This document shows, piece after piece, positions 1-11,928 of a stretch of DNA of 64,000 nucleotides. The DNA is from Ereboglobus luteus (GTDB lineage: Bacteria > Verrucomicrobiota > Verrucomicrobiia > Opitutales > Opitutaceae). Under the pieces are notes generated by a model. That model did no database searches and was not told where the DNA came from. It worked only from the letters and a program-made list of their open reading frames with translations. The stretch is taken from NCBI RefSeq assembly GCF_003096195.1, contig NZ_CP023004.1, forward strand, positions 2,646,501 through 2,710,500, read 5' to 3'. Every line of letters begins with the position of its first letter. Position 1 is the stretch's first letter. A program made the translations under genes and the position numbers.

Positions 1-1040
1 CTCAAGGTCGTTGACTCCGTGAGCAATCCTAAGACCGAGATTCATATCGAAAAAGCCCAGGCGCTCCAATCCAGCGTGCAACTCGGCGATATCATCGAGC
101 GCGAAGTCGATCCCGCCATGCTCGGCCGCATCGCCGCGCAAACCGCGCGCCAGACCGTCATGCAAAAGCTCCGCCAGTTCGAGAAGGATCGCATTTACGA
201 CGACTTCAAGGACATGGTCGGAAACATCGTCACCGGCACCGTCCGCCGCAGGGAGCGAGGGGACATCGTTGTCGATCTTGGCAAGGCCGAGGCGCTTCTC
301 ACCAGCAAGGAACAGGTTCCCGGCGAGGAATACCAGGCCGGCGATCGCGTGCGCTGCATCTTGCTCGAAATCGAATCCACGCCGCGCGGCCCCGAGATCA
401 TTCTCAGCCGCGCCAGCTCGAAATTTGTCCGACGACTCTTCGAGCTCGAGGTCACTGAAATCGCCGACGGCACCGTGAAAATCGAATCCTTCGCGCGCGA
501 ACCCGGTTACCGCACAAAAATTTCCGTCTCCACGACCGACCCGAAAGTCGATCCCGTCGGCGCGTGCGTCGGCGCCCGCGGCGCCCGCGTGAAGACCATC
601 GTTCGCGAGCTCAACGGCGAGAAAATCGACATCATTCCGCACCACGACGATCCGCAGCAATTCATCATCGAGGCCCTCAAGCCCGCGGTTCCGCGCGACA
701 TGGTCTTCGACGAAAAAATCACCGCGTCTCCCTGAAGGTTGACTCGGAAAACCTCGCCATCGCCATCGGACGCAAGGGCCAGAACGCGCGCCTCACCTCG
801 CGCCTTGTCGGCTGGAAACTCGATATCGAGGAATACAAGGCCGCCTCGGCCGACCCGCGCGAGGACGCCATCCAGTCGCTCATCAAGGGGCTCGGTCTCG
901 ACCGCGCGATTGCGGAGCGCCTCGTCAACATCGGCATGAACTCGCCCGCCGTCCTTGAGGACGTCGAGCTCGACGACCTCACCGAAGCCGGCTTCACTGC
1001 CGACGAGGCCGAGGGCATTCTTTCGAAGCTGCGGAAATAA
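1..1040 (+). CDS. nusA: Transcription termination/antitermination factor NusA (5' partial, frameshifted)
   Basis: NusA binds RNA polymerase and nascent RNA and controls pausing, termination and antitermination. The frame is open to position 1, and the first residues match the end of the NusA N-terminal domain, so the GTG at 19 is internal and the true start lies upstream. The S1 domain ([21 protein letters not shown]) is followed by KH1 with [12 protein letters not shown] and KH2 with [13 protein letters not shown], then a helix-hairpin-helix-like C-terminus. The first frame stops at 735; the KH2 part is read in another frame up to 1040. The switch maps to the A6 run at 713-718: one extra A would give [12 protein letters not shown] and restore a normal protein. 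As NusA is normally essential, a sequencing deletion or slippage is more likely than a dead gene. It heads the operon with infB, rbfA and truB. Confidence 0.93.
713..718 (+). other. Frameshift site in nusA (A6 run)
   Basis: The upstream frame reads gac-gaa-aaa-atc and stops at 735, while the KH2 domain needs gaa-aaa-aat-cac. Adding one A to the run makes the two halves continuous. It is not a standard -1 slippery heptamer, because the second tandem codon would have to be aaN in phase and is atc here. Confidence 0.8.
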
Positions 1041-1143
1041 AACCTCCGCGCTTCCCGCTCACCACCCATCGCACGGCGCCCCGCGCCACTCGCCACCTGA
1101 CACCACACGATTAAGATTCACAGCGCAGCAAACACTTACCTGA

Positions 1144-3717
1144 ATGAGTATCCGCATCCACGAACTCGCTAAAAAAATCGGCATGAACAACAAGGAATTG
1201 TTGGCCATGCTGAAAGAGCGCAAATTTGACGTTAAAAGCGTCTCCAGCACCATCGACAACATCAGCGCCGAGGCAATTGTGGAGGAGTTCGCGGAAAAAA
1301 ACAAAACGGCCGAGGCCGCCGCGCAACCACCGCCACCCGCGCCGGAACCGGAGGCCGCGCCCGCGCCTGTTCAGATTCCCACGGTAAAATCCGCCGCCGA
1401 TGTCGCGCGTGAAAAAGAGGAGGCCGCCCGCGCTAAAAAAGCCGCCGAGGATGCCGCCAGAGCCGCATCGTCACCGAGCCCCGCCGCTCCCGTCGAAAAG
1501 CCCGCCGCGCCCCGCAAGGCCGCCCCGGCTGTTCCGCCGCCGCCCCCCGTTGTTTCCGCGCCGAAGCCGCCGCCCGCAATTCCCGCGCCCAAGCCGGCTT
1601 CGCCGCGCCCCGCAAGCATTCCCGCCGTCCGCTCCGCGCCCGCGGTTCCACCTTCGCCTCCGCAAACTCCCGGAGTGCGTCCCGCGCCCTCGGCCGCGCC
1701 CGCGCAATCCGCTCCGCGCCCGGCTTCGCCGCCGCCCGCGGCACCAGTCTCCCGTCCTGTTTCCGCGCCCCCGCCGCCAGCGCCGCGCCCCGTTTCCGCG
1801 CCGCCCCCGCCGCCGATTGCAAGCGCGCCGAAACCGACGCCCGCAATTCCCGGCACCACGCCGCCGATTGCCCCGGCGTCCGCAACTCCGGATCAGCCAT
1901 CCGAGGCCGGTGACGGCGAGCTGAAAATAATCAGCCTCAAGCCGCCCGTGATCGTGCGCGATTTTGCGCCCGCGCTCGGACTCAAGCCTTTCAAGCTCAT
2001 CTCCGAGCTCATGGGCATGGGCGTGTTCGCCTCCATGAACCAGGCGATCGACGAGGGCGTTGCCATCAAGGTTGCCGAAAAACACGGCTACCTCCTTGAG
2101 GTCAAACACCGCGGTGACGCCGCCTCGCAGCAAGCAGCCAAGGCCGAGGAGAAAAAAGCCCGCGCCAAGAAAGCCGCCGCCGAGGACGACCCGAAAAACC
2201 TCGCCCCGCGTCCGCCCGTTGTCTGCATCCTCGGCCACGTTGACCACGGCAAAACCTCGCTTCTCGACAGCATCCGCAAGGCCCATGTCGCCTCGGGCGA
2301 AGCCGGCGGCATCACGCAGCACATCGGCGCCTACCAGATCGAATACAACGGCCGCAAAATCACATTCCTCGACACTCCCGGCCACGCCGCATTCAACAAA
2401 ATGCGCGCGCGCGGAGCCGACGCCACCGACATCGCCATTCTCGTCATCGCCGCCGACGACGGATTCAAGCCGCAAACCGAGGAGGCTCTCGCCCACGCGC
2501 AAAACGCCAAGGTGCCGATCATCGTTGCCGTCAATAAAATGGACGTCAAGGGCGCCAACCTCGACCAGGTCAAGGCGCAGATGCAGCAGCACGGAATCGC
2601 CCCCGAAGACTGGGGCGGCGAGACAATCACCGTTCCTGTTTCCGCAATCAAGGGCACCGGCATATCCGACCTCATGGAGATGATCCTTCTCCAGTCCGAC
2701 GTCCTCGAGCTCAAGGCCAACCCGAAGGCCGATCCCAGCGGTGTCATCATCGAATCCCAAATCGACGTTGGTCGCGGTCCGCTCGCCACCGTCATCGTGC
2801 AACGCGGCACGCTCAAGGTCGGCGACTCCATCGTTTGCGGCCAGCAATGGGCCAAAATCCGCGCCATGTATGACGACCGCGGCAACGCAATCAAGGAGGC
2901 TCCTCCCTCGACGCCCGCGCGCGTCATCGGCTGGTCCGGCGCGCCCGACAGCGGCGCCACATTCAAGGCAGTCAAGAACGCCCGCGAGGCCGAGCGCCTT
3001 GCCGAGGATGCGCAGCACGCCGCCAAGCTCGCCGCCACCTCCCAAGCCGCCGCGCCCAAGGAAACTTCCATCGACGCGCTCTTCGCCAACATCGCCGCCT
3101 CGCAACAAAAGACGCTCAAGATCATCATCAAGGCGGATGTTTACGGCTCCACCGAGGCGGTTCGCAGTGTTCTCGAAAACATCAAGTCCAGCAAAGTCGC
3201 GCTCGAAATCGTTTCGACCGACGTCGGCCTTATTTCCAAGAACGACGTGCTCATGGCCAGCACCGGCTCCGCCACGATCATCGGCTTCAACACCAAGCTC
3301 GAAAACGGCGTCACTCCGCTCGCCAAGCACCACAAGGTTCGCATCGAAACATTCGGCATCATCTACGAACTCGCGGACCGCGTGCGCGAAATGATGGCCG
3401 ACCTCCTCGAACCCGATCTCAAGGAAGTCAAACTCGGCGCCGCCGAAGTGCGTGCCACCTTCCCGCTCGCGAAGGGCTTTGTCGCCGGCTGTCTTGTCAC
3501 CGAGGGCAAGATCACTCGCAACGCGCAGTCCCGCCTCCGCCGCGGCAACAAGATCGCCTACGAGGGCAAAATCGAAATGCTCAAACGCTTCAAGGACGAC
3601 GCCAACGAAGTGCGCGCCGGCCTCGAATGCGGCATCAAGCTCGGCGACTACAACGCCTACGAAATCGGCGACGTCATCGAGTGCTTCGAGATTCAAAAAG
3701 TCAGGGCATCGCTCTGA
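1144..3717 (+). CDS. infB: Translation initiation factor IF-2
   Basis: IF-2 is the GTPase that brings fMet-tRNA to the 30S subunit and promotes subunit joining. The protein has 857 residues. It opens with an IF2_N module ([20 protein letters not shown]), then a long low-complexity Pro/Ala-rich linker (about residues 55-255), a second IF2_N-like segment, and the G domain starting near residue 355 with [10 protein letters not shown] (G1), DTPGHAAF (G3) and NKMD (G4). Domains II, III and the C-terminal tRNA-binding domain follow to the end. It lies about 100 bases after nusA and 96 before rbfA, the standard order of this operon. The Pro/Ala linker is longer than in many homologues, but nothing essential seems missing. 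Confidence 0.98.
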   Translation: MSIRIHELAKKIGMNNKELLAMLKERKFDVKSVSSTIDNISAEAIVEEFAEKNKTAEAAAQPPPPAPEPEAAPAPVQIPTVKSAADVAREKEEAARAKKAAEDAARAASSPSPAAPVEKPAAPRKAAPAVPPPPPVVSAPKPPPAIPAPKPASPRPASIPAVRSAPAVPPSPPQTPGVRPAPSAAPAQSAPRPASPPPAAPVSRPVSAPPPPAPRPVSAPPPPPIASAPKPTPAIPGTTPPIAPASATPDQPSEAGDGELKIISLKPPVIVRDFAPALGLKPFKLISELMGMGVFASMNQAIDEGVAIKVAEKHGYLLEVKHRGDAASQQAAKAEEKKARAKKAAAEDDPKNLAPRPPVVCILGHVDHGKTSLLDSIRKAHVASGEAGGITQHIGAYQIEYNGRKITFLDTPGHAAFNKMRARGADATDIAILVIAADDGFKPQTEEALAHAQNAKVPIIVAVNKMDVKGANLDQVKAQMQQHGIAPEDWGGETITVPVSAIKGTGISDLMEMILLQSDVLELKANPKADPSGVIIESQIDVGRGPLATVIVQRGTLKVGDSIVCGQQWAKIRAMYDDRGNAIKEAPPSTPARVIGWSGAPDSGATFKAVKNAREAERLAEDAQHAAKLAATSQAAAPKETSIDALFANIAASQQKTLKIIIKADVYGSTEAVRSVLENIKSSKVALEIVSTDVGLISKNDVLMASTGSATIIGFNTKLENGVTPLAKHHKVRIETFGIIYELADRVREMMADLLEPDLKEVKLGAAEVRATFPLAKGFVAGCLVTEGKITRNAQSRLRRGNKIAYEGKIEMLKRFKDDANEVRAGLECGIKLGDYNAYEIGDVIECFEIQKVRASL

Positions 3718-3813
3718 CTTTGAAAGCCTGAAAACTTGAAAGTCTGAAGACTGAAAACGGCGCGAACGAATTTGATTCTTCAGCCTTCAGGCCTTCAGAC
3801 ATTTCCTTCACAC
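3718..3813. repeat. Inverted iterated repeat in the infB-rbfA gap
   Basis: The left arm (about 3720-3758) is built from TGAAA/CTGAA units, and the right arm (about 3777-3803) from CTTCAGGC-type units, which are the reverse complement of the left units. A short core lies between them. The element fills almost the whole gap. It can fold as an imperfect hairpin in the operon mRNA; no clear T-run follows. Confidence 0.6.
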
Positions 3814-4170
3814 ATGTCCAACCGAACACTCCGCGTCAACGAACTCATCCAGCGCGAACTCAGCGACATTCTTCGCAAGCGATATCAGAGCGAGGCGGTG
3901 ACGATCACCATCAGCGCCGTTTCGACCGCGCCCGACTTGCGCGACTGCCGCGTGCATGTCTCCGTGGTGGGCGATCCCGATTTCGCCGGGCAAAAACTCC
4001 GCTGGCTGCGCAAAAAGGAAAGGGACCTTCGCCAGGAACTCGGACGCCGCATCATCCTCAAATACATGCCCAAGTTCACCTTCGCACTCGACACCTCCAC
4101 CGCGCGCGGCAACCGCATCCTCGGCATTCTCGACGAGCTGGAGGAAAAGGCTGAAAAACCGAAAGACTGA
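3814..4170 (+). CDS. rbfA: Ribosome-binding factor A
   Basis: RbfA is a KH-fold assembly factor for the 30S subunit that acts on 16S rRNA maturation. I chose the ATG at 3814 (MSNRTLRVNELIQRELSDIL), which is the usual RbfA beginning; a TTG at 3772 would add 14 residues coming from the repeat sequence in the gap. The result is 118 residues, normal for the family. Family-typical parts are the N-terminal helix, VTITISAVSTAPDLRDCRVHVSV and the C-terminal RGNRILGILDELE. The last codons (EKAEKPKD) are themselves made of the TGAAA-type repeat units that continue into the gap. Confidence 0.93.
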   Translation: MSNRTLRVNELIQRELSDILRKRYQSEAVTITISAVSTAPDLRDCRVHVSVVGDPDFAGQKLRWLRKKERDLRQELGRRIILKYMPKFTFALDTSTARGNRILGILDELEEKAEKPKD

Positions 4171-4286
4171 AGGGTAGAGGTCGGAGCGCCGGAATTTTGA
4201 AACTCCCAACTTAAACTTTCATCGGCGCGGCAGCGTTATTCCGACTTCAGGCTACTGTATTCTGACTCCTGACTTCTTTTTTCCTT

Positions 4287-5315
4287 ATGTATTTCCCGCA
4301 ACTCACACCACTTTTCAAAGCCCTTCTCGACTCCGTATCCGGCCAGCCCGTCGCCGTGATCGGTCACGCCCGTCCCGACGGCGATTGCATCGGTTCGCAA
4401 ATCGCGCTGGCCCGCGTTCTCCAATCACTCGGACACAAAACAATCTGCGTCAACGGCGACCCCGTTCCCCGTCGCATCCAGTATCTCGTTGCCCCTGAAA
4501 CTCCTTTTTTCCTTCCCGACGAAATGCCCGGAACCACCGAGCCGCAGTCCGGCTCGTCTGATAATTCCACACTCACATCCATCTTCGTCGATTGCGCTGA
4601 CCACGACCGCGGCGGCGCCAAGGTTCGAAACCGCTTTCCCTCACCCGCGGGTTGCATCGACCATCACCTTTCCAACGCCGATTTCGCCGCGCACAACATC
4701 GTCGATCCCGCCGCCGCCGCCACTTGCGAAATGCTCGCGGGCATGTTTCTCGACCTCGGCCTTCCCATCGACGAAATCACCGCCAGGGCTCTCTACGCCG
4801 GCATCAACACCGACACCGGCCAATTCCGTTTCGGCAGCACCACGCCCCGCACCTTCAAGCTCGCCGCCGAGCTCGTCGCGCGCGGAGCCAGCCCCGCCGA
4901 GGCCGGTTACGAAATCTACGAGCGCGAAAGCTGGGGCAAACTCAAGCTCCTCGACGCATTCCTCCGCTCGCTCACCCGCGAGTGCGACAATCGCGCCTGC
5001 ATCGGCATTCTCCCCGACGGCATATTCGACCTCACCGGCACCACGCCCGAGGACACCGAGGGGCTGGTCGATTACGCGCGTTGCATCGACGGCGTCGAAA
5101 TCGGCGTGCTCATCGAGGAGCGCCCCGGCGCGATCAAGGCCAGCCTTCGCGCCAAAAATCCCGCCATGCGCGTTGACCGCATCGCCGCCATTTTCGGCGG
5201 GGGAGGGCACGCTTGCGCCGCCGGCCTCAACATGAAAAAAGCCCCGTCGCTCGCCGAATTTCGCGCCCAACTCGTCACCGCCATCGCCGCGCAACTCGAC
5301 GCGGTAAAAAATTAA
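4287..5315 (+). CDS. nrnA: DHH-family phosphoesterase, NrnA-like oligoribonuclease / pAp phosphatase
   Basis: The 342-residue protein has the DHH and DHHA1 domains of the NrnA group, which degrades nano-RNAs and often dephosphorylates pAp. Motif I is HARPDGDCIGS near residue 29, then VDCADHD, the name motif IDHHLSNADF near residue 127, DTGQFRFGST near residue 174, and the DHHA1 glycine loop FGGGGHACAAGLNMK near residue 301. Metal-binding Asp and His residues are all visible. The location between rbfA and truB is common in many bacteria. The substrate preference cannot be read from sequence alone. Confidence 0.92.
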   Translation: MYFPQLTPLFKALLDSVSGQPVAVIGHARPDGDCIGSQIALARVLQSLGHKTICVNGDPVPRRIQYLVAPETPFFLPDEMPGTTEPQSGSSDNSTLTSIFVDCADHDRGGAKVRNRFPSPAGCIDHHLSNADFAAHNIVDPAAAATCEMLAGMFLDLGLPIDEITARALYAGINTDTGQFRFGSTTPRTFKLAAELVARGASPAEAGYEIYERESWGKLKLLDAFLRSLTRECDNRACIGILPDGIFDLTGTTPEDTEGLVDYARCIDGVEIGVLIEERPGAIKASLRAKNPAMRVDRIAAIFGGGGHACAAGLNMKKAPSLAEFRAQLVTAIAAQLDAVKN

Positions 5316-5432
5316 GAACCAAGATTTTCAAAATTAAAAAACAAACCCTCAGGCATCGCACATGCACTCGAACTCGTTTCACACGCGGCGCGGCAGCATC
5401 CGCTTCTTAATTCTTAATTCTTAATTTTCATC
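5306..5432. repeat. Inverted AATTAAG-type repeat in the nrnA-truB gap
   Basis: The left arm (about 5308-5342) has AAAATTAAGAACCAAG and AAAATTAAAAAAC. The right arm (5405-5430) is a tandem run of CTTAATT units, the reverse complement of the left theme. About 60 bases of GC-rich core lie between them. This is one of several gaps in the window with the same plan but a different unit. Confidence 0.6.
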
Positions 5433-6158
5433 ATGTTGGTTCCACCCAAAGAACTCGAGGGCGTCCTCCTCATCGACAAACCCACCGACCACACATCGCA
5501 CGACGTGATCGCGCGCCTCCGCGGCATCCTGAAAATGAAACGCATTGGCCACGCCGGCACGCTCGACCCGATGGCCACGGGCATTCTTATCGTGCTCGTT
5601 GGCAAGGCCACGCGCGCCTCGCAATACCTCATGAGCGTGGACAAGGAATACACCGGCACGATCTCCCTCGGCAAGGTCACCAACACGCAGGACGCCGAGG
5701 GCGAGATGCTTGAGACGCGCCCGGTGCCGCCCTTTACGCAGGAGCAAATCCTTGCCGCCATGAAAACCTTCATCGGCGACCAATACCAGACGCCGCCCAT
5801 GTTTTCCGCCATCAAGATCGACGGCGTCCCGCTCTACAAAGCCGCGCGCAAAGGCGAGGAAATCGAGCGCGAGCCGCGCTTTATTCGCGTATCCAAATTT
5901 GAACTACATCGTTGGGAAACGCCCGAGATCGACTTCACTCTCCGTTGCAGCAAGGGCACGTATGTGCGCACCATCGCGCACGACCTCGGCCAGAAACTTG
6001 AATGCGGCGCGCACCTCTCGCGCCTCCGCCGCACCGGCACTGGCAAGTTCACCGACGCCCAATGCGTGACCCTCGAGCACCTGCAAAAACTCCCGCGTCC
6101 CGAAATCGAAAAACTTCTCATCCCCGTCCACGAAGCCGTCCCCAGCGTGGCATTGTGA
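5433..6158 (+). CDS. truB: tRNA pseudouridine(55) synthase
   Basis: TruB makes the pseudouridine at position 55 in the T-loop of tRNAs. The 241-residue protein shows [17 protein letters not shown] at the start, the catalytic motif [14 protein letters not shown] (catalytic Asp at residue 45), the [21 protein letters not shown] strand region starting near residue 68, and [16 protein letters not shown] in the C-terminal part. The C-terminal PUA domain is short or absent, as in the shorter TruB type. Last gene of the nusA operon; no tight terminator follows. Confidence 0.97.
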   Translation: MLVPPKELEGVLLIDKPTDHTSHDVIARLRGILKMKRIGHAGTLDPMATGILIVLVGKATRASQYLMSVDKEYTGTISLGKVTNTQDAEGEMLETRPVPPFTQEQILAAMKTFIGDQYQTPPMFSAIKIDGVPLYKAARKGEEIEREPRFIRVSKFELHRWETPEIDFTLRCSKGTYVRTIAHDLGQKLECGAHLSRLRRTGTGKFTDAQCVTLEHLQKLPRPEIEKLLIPVHEAVPSVAL

Positions 6159-6640
6159 GGGGCATGACATTGAATTGACCGGATCGAGTCGAGTGGCGCG
6201 GGCAGCCAACTTGTGGGTTTCAGCGAATGTTCGGTTTACCTTGCCGTATTGTGGTAGGGCGTTCCGGGCAAAGCGACAGTTTGACTACCGTCTCGGTGAG
6301 TCTCGGCCATCCTCACTTCGAAAAACCTTCCCGGCCCTAGCGTTTGGGCGATGTGGAAACGTCGGTAATAACCAAATGGCAAAATGCCAAAGCCCAGAAT
6401 TTTAATATCTGAAAATCCCGCAGTTTTGATTTTGCCTCGCCTGTGTCACTGCTTGGCGCGCGTCAAAATCAACTGCGTCAACGTTGTGTCAACCTGTCTC
6501 ATTTTTTAATTTTTTCGGTGTTTTTCTCCGCTAATTTTAGCCTCATTGTCTCATTTATAAATTTTCTACTCATTGGTTTTCAGCGATTAAAGTAAATCGT
6601 TATTTTTGACGGCACGCGCATTGCTTAATGATTCCACATT
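6159..6640. other. Intergenic region between truB and dnaK
   Basis: No convincing gene. A 76-codon open frame at 6175-6405 has no family features. Around 6420-6477 there is an imperfect inverted repeat (arms GCAGTTTTGATTTTG and CAAAATCAACTGC). From about 6490 the DNA becomes AT-rich and is probably the dnaK promoter and leader. A TTGACG at 6606-6611 is a possible -35 box, but no good -10 lies at a matching distance. I see no CIRCE operator. Confidence 0.5.
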
Positions 6641-8590
<1,950 letters not shown>

Positions 8591-8603
8591 ACCAATTAAC
8601 TAA

Positions 8604-8680
8604 CCACGGAGAACACTGAGTCCGCGGAGAAAACAGAACGCATGTTTTTCATCTCTGTGCTCTCAGTGTCCTCCGTGTTT
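8604..8680. repeat. Inverted repeat (hairpin) in the dnaK-groES gap
   Basis: The left arm CACGGAGAACACTGAG (8605-8620) and right arm CTCAGTGTCCTCCGTG (8662-8677) are reverse complements at 15 of 16 positions, with iterated GGAGAA/CGGAG units inside. Such CGGAG-type repeats are seen in gaps of many environmental bacterial genomes. It may act as an mRNA stability element or weak terminator, since no long T-run follows. Confidence 0.7.
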
Positions 8681-8750
8681 AATTGAGTTTTTTTAAAAAA
8701 TTTCCCCTCAACCAACAATCCTCAACCCAAACCAAAAACCAAAACACACT

Positions 8751-9047
8751 ATGGCCAAAATCAAAATCAAGCCTGTCGGTGATCGCGTCCTCGTGAAGCA
8801 CATCGAAGAAAAAGAACAAGTCCGCGGCGGCATCATCATTCCCGATTCCGCCAAGGAAAAACCGCAGGAGGCCGAAGTCATCGCGCTCGGCTCCGGCAAG
8901 AAAGACGACAGCGGCAAAGTCGTTCCCTTCGAAGTGAAGGTCGGCGACAAGGTCCTCATCAGCAAATACGGCGGAACCGAGGTCAAAATCGACGACGAGA
9001 AATACACCCTCGTCCGCGAAGACGACATCCTCGGCATCTTCGCCTAA
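8751..9047 (+). CDS. groES: Co-chaperonin GroES
   Basis: GroES is the 10-kDa lid of the GroEL folding chamber. The 98-residue protein has the family start [14 protein letters not shown], the mobile loop [20 protein letters not shown], and the end [14 protein letters not shown]. Length and motifs are standard. It is separated from groEL by about 240 bases that hold a long inverted repeat, an unusually large gap for this operon. Confidence 0.98.
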   Translation: MAKIKIKPVGDRVLVKHIEEKEQVRGGIIIPDSAKEKPQEAEVIALGSGKKDDSGKVVPFEVKVGDKVLISKYGGTEVKIDDEKYTLVREDDILGIFA

Positions 9048-9080
9048 TCCACCACTCACCAAATCTGAATATAAGAATTT

Positions 9081-9232
9081 CAACCGCGGATAAACACAGA
9101 TGAGCACAGATCAAAACAGCCGCAAAAAAGCACAAGATGCGCAAAAAGGAACAATTCCGTTCTTTGCGACTTCTGTGCCCCTTTGCGGCAATCCTGTTTG
9201 AATCTGCGTCAATCCGCGTCCATCTGCGGTTA
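9081..9232. repeat. Long inverted iterated repeat in the groES-groEL gap
   Basis: The left arm (9082-9111) begins AACCGCGGATAAACACAGAT and continues with a GAGCACAGAT unit. The right arm (9201-9231) holds AATCTGCG and AATCCGCG units and ends CATCTGCGGTT. An inner pair of arms (about 9120-9150 and 9158-9190) uses GCAAAAA / TTTGCG units. The result is a nested, imperfect hairpin of about 150 bases. The outer unit resembles a repeat seen in gaps of many unrelated bacteria (from memory, not checked). Confidence 0.7.
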
Positions 9233-9290
9233 AAATCCGAATCAGAACCCGCCTTAAACTTAATCTTAAAACTTAAACTTATTTAATCAC

Positions 9291-10916
9291 ATGGCAGCCA
9301 AACAACTCCTCTTCGACGAAGCCGCACGCCAGAAAATGCTCAAGGGCGTCGAGCTTCTCTCCAAAGCCGTCAAGGCCACGCTCGGTCCCAAGGGCCGCAA
9401 CGTCGTCATCGACAAAAAATTCGGCTCTCCCACCGTCACCAAGGACGGCGTGAGCGTCGCCAAGGAAATCGAGCTCCCCGATCCCTATGAAAACATGGGC
9501 GCGCAAATGGTGAAGGAAGTCGCCTCCAAGACCTCCGACGCCGCGGGCGACGGCACCACCACCGCCACCGTCCTCGCCGAGGCCATCTACAAGGAAGGCC
9601 TCAAGCACGTCACCGCCGGCGCCAACCCGATCTTCCTCAAGCGCGGCATCGACAAGGCCGTCACCGCCGCCGTCGCCGAGCTCAAGAAACAATCCAAGAA
9701 AGTCAGCGACACCGAGGAAGTGCGTCAGGTCGCCACTGTCTCCGCCAACTGGGACACCGAGATTGGCCAGATCATCGCCGACGCCATGAACAAGGTCGGC
9801 AAGGACGGCACCATCACCGTCGAGGAGGCCAAGTCCATCGAAACCACCCTCGATGTCGTCGAAGGCATGCAGTTCGACAAAGGCTACATCTCGCCCTACT
9901 TCGCCACCAACAACGACACGCTCGAAGCAGTCCTCGAGGACGCCTACGTGCTCATCCACGAGAAGAAGATTTCCAACCTCCAGGAATTTCTTCCCCTCCT
10001 CCAGACCGTCGCCAAGACCGGCAAGCAATTCCTCATCATCGCCGAGGAAGTCGAAGGCGAAGCCCTCGCCGCGCTCGTCGTGAACAAAATCCGCGGCACC
10101 ATCAACGTGTGCGCCGTCAAGGCCCCCGGCTTCGGCGACCGCCGCAAAGCCATGCTCGAGGACATCGCCATCCTCACCGGCGGCAAGTGCATCACCGAGG
10201 ACCTCGGCCTCAAACTCGAGAACCTCACCATCGCCGACCTCGGCAAAGCCAAGCGCATCGTCGTTGACAAGGAAAACACCACCATCGTCCAAGGCGCCGG
10301 CAAGTCGTCCGACATCCAGGGCCGCGTGAAACAAATCCGCCGCCAGATCGACGAAACCACCAGCGACTACGACCGCGAGAAACTCCAGGAGCGCCTCGCC
10401 AAGCTCGCCGGCGGCGTCGCCGTCATCAATGTCGGCGCGGCCACCGAAGTCGAGATGAAGGAAAAGAAAGCCCGCGTCGAGGACGCCCTCCACGCCACGC
10501 GCGCCGCGGTTGAGGAAGGCATCGTCGCCGGCGGCGGCGTCGCCCTCCTGCGCACCGCCAAGGCAATCGACGCCCTCGAACTCGACGGCGACGAAAAGAT
10601 CGGCTCGCAAATCGTGCGCCGCGCCATCGCGCACCCCCTCAAGCAACTCTGCGCCAACGCCGGCATCGACGGCGGCGTGGTTGTGAAGGAAGTGCTCGGC
10701 TCGAAAGGCGCGATCGGCTACAACGTGGCGACAGACAAGTTCGAGGACCTCGTGAAAGCCGGTGTTGTTGACCCGACGATGGTCACCCGCACGGCGCTGC
10801 AGAACGCGGCCTCGATCGCCGGCCTGCTCCTCACCACCGAGTGCATGATCACGGACATTCCTGAAAAGGAAAAAGCCGCTCCCGCCATGCCCCCTGGCGG
10901 CGGAATGGACTACTAA
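9291..10916 (+). CDS. groEL: Chaperonin GroEL
   Basis: GroEL is the 60-kDa ring chaperonin. The 541-residue protein has the typical ATP-site motifs [12 protein letters not shown] and [17 protein letters not shown], the apical domain, and the C-terminal GGGMDY tail (a short version of the GGM repeat). The beginning [20 protein letters not shown] is family-typical. A strong terminator hairpin follows at 10974. Confidence 0.98.
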   Translation: MAAKQLLFDEAARQKMLKGVELLSKAVKATLGPKGRNVVIDKKFGSPTVTKDGVSVAKEIELPDPYENMGAQMVKEVASKTSDAAGDGTTTATVLAEAIYKEGLKHVTAGANPIFLKRGIDKAVTAAVAELKKQSKKVSDTEEVRQVATVSANWDTEIGQIIADAMNKVGKDGTITVEEAKSIETTLDVVEGMQFDKGYISPYFATNNDTLEAVLEDAYVLIHEKKISNLQEFLPLLQTVAKTGKQFLIIAEEVEGEALAALVVNKIRGTINVCAVKAPGFGDRRKAMLEDIAILTGGKCITEDLGLKLENLTIADLGKAKRIVVDKENTTIVQGAGKSSDIQGRVKQIRRQIDETTSDYDREKLQERLAKLAGGVAVINVGAATEVEMKEKKARVEDALHATRAAVEEGIVAGGGVALLRTAKAIDALELDGDEKIGSQIVRRAIAHPLKQLCANAGIDGGVVVKEVLGSKGAIGYNVATDKFEDLVKAGVVDPTMVTRTALQNAASIAGLLLTTECMITDIPEKEKAAPAMPPGGGMDY

Positions 10917-10973
10917 TTGATTCCCGCAGGGGCGCCGCCTGGCGTGCGCCCTCGCGAGACAAAAACTCTCAAG

Positions 10974-11002
10974 GCGCGCCGCACTCCGGCGCGCTTTTTT
11001 TT
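10974..11002 (+). terminator. Rho-independent terminator after groEL
   Basis: Stem GCGCGCCG (10974-10981) pairs perfectly with CGGCGCGC (10987-10994) around a 5-base loop and is followed directly by a T8 run. Confidence 0.88.
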
Positions 11003-11083
11003 ACCCTTGGGCATACGCTTCCCGCCCCATTTTCCATTGCGCGCCGGTTTAATTCACACCATGAAAAGTGGAAAACCCTCCCC

Positions 11084-11167
11084 ATGAAAATCCCCTCGCA
11101 CAGCATTTTACCGCTTTTGCTTGTCGCACTCCTAGCCCTTGGCGCATGCAATTGCTCCAAGCGCTGA
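11084..11167 (+). CDS. Possible 27-residue entericidin-like micro-lipoprotein
   Basis: A 27-residue open frame begins MKIPSHSILPLLLVALLALG and ends ACNCSKR. It has a short basic start, a hydrophobic core and a lipobox (LGAC) that would leave a mature part of only six residues, CNCSKR. This resembles entericidin-type small lipoproteins, but no ribosome-binding site is obvious and it could be a signal-peptide remnant. It lies between the groEL terminator and the convergent SRAP gene. An eight-codon frame (11061-11087) ends across its start codon. Confidence 0.4.
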   Translation: MKIPSHSILPLLLVALLALGACNCSKR

Positions 11168-11190
11168 ACGCGCGCCGCGGCCTGCCTCCC

Positions 11191-11916
11191 TCAAAACAAC
11201 ATTCCCTGCCGCCCGTCGGGCTCGTCATCAGCCGCGGGCGGGGCGACGCACTCCGGGCCTGCGTTGCGCGTGTTGTTTACATGGCTTGAAACGCGCCTCG
11301 CGCGCATCAACGCATCCTCGAAAGGCAGCAATAATAACGTGCTCATGCCGTCTCGCGCATCGCCGTCGAGCCACCTGGTTGCGTCTTCGGGCGGCACGAT
11401 CATTGGCATGCGGTGATGGATCGGGCGCATCACGTTGTTTGGCTCCGTCGTGATGATTGCGCACGCCCCGTTCGCGTCGCGGTCGGGCGAGCTGTCCCAG
11501 ATGCCCGCCAGAAAAAACGGACGTTCATCCCTCAACTGAAAAAGCCACGGAAAACGCGCCCGCCCGGCCTTTTCCCATTCATAAAAACCACTCGCGGGAA
11601 TCAGGCAACGGCGCGACATCAGCGCATCGCGAAACCCCGCTTTCGAGAGCAGCGACTCCGCGCGCACATTCACAATCGGCGGCGTGCTCGTCCGCTGCAC
11701 CCCGGCGCCATGCCATCGCAATCCCCAGTGCAGCGACACGCATTCGCGCTCGCGTTTCACGCGCCCCGGTTTTGCCCGGACCACTTTTATTTTCGACGAC
11801 GGCGCGATGTTGTAGTTGTCGCCTGGATACGCGGTGTCGCCCTCCTCGTCGGGAATGCCCGCCGCCGCGAGAAGATCCCGCGCATGGTCTCCCAAAAGCA
11901 TGTAACGGCAGCACAT
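11191..11916 (-). CDS. SRAP domain protein (HMCES/YedK family)
   Basis: SRAP proteins form a stable thiazolidine crosslink with abasic sites in single-stranded DNA and protect them. The 241-residue protein starts MCCRYML, giving the required Cys2 after removal of Met. Other family motifs are YNIAPSS, HWGLRWHG, NVRAESL, RRCLIPASGFYEW (active-site Glu) and the His in HHRMPMIV. Position 3 is Cys where most homologues have Gly. It is downstream of tcdA and the MazG-like gene on the same strand, with a 12-base gap to tcdA. Confidence 0.93.
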   Translation of the reverse strand: MCCRYMLLGDHARDLLAAAGIPDEEGDTAYPGDNYNIAPSSKIKVVRAKPGRVKRERECVSLHWGLRWHGAGVQRTSTPPIVNVRAESLLSKAGFRDALMSRRCLIPASGFYEWEKAGRARFPWLFQLRDERPFFLAGIWDSSPDRDANGACAIITTEPNNVMRPIHHRMPMIVPPEDATRWLDGDARDGMSTLLLLPFEDALMRARRVSSHVNNTRNAGPECVAPPAADDEPDGRQGMLF

Positions 11917-11928
11917 TGCGCCCAGAAG

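Noticed and set aside
713-720. Programmed -1 ribosomal frameshift in nusA
   Set aside because: The heptamer does not fit X-XXY-YYZ in phase, and no programmed frameshift is known to me in nusA. Run-length error or slippage is simpler.
19-735. GTG at 19 as the start of nusA
   Set aside because: The frame is open to base 1 and the upstream residues continue the family alignment, so the gene begins outside the window.
1471-3696. A 741-codon frame antisense to infB
   Set aside because: High-GC shadow of infB; composition is that of a reversed coding strand and no domain is seen.
6175-6405. A 76-codon frame between truB and dnaK
   Set aside because: No ribosome-binding site, no domain, and the composition is not that of genes here.
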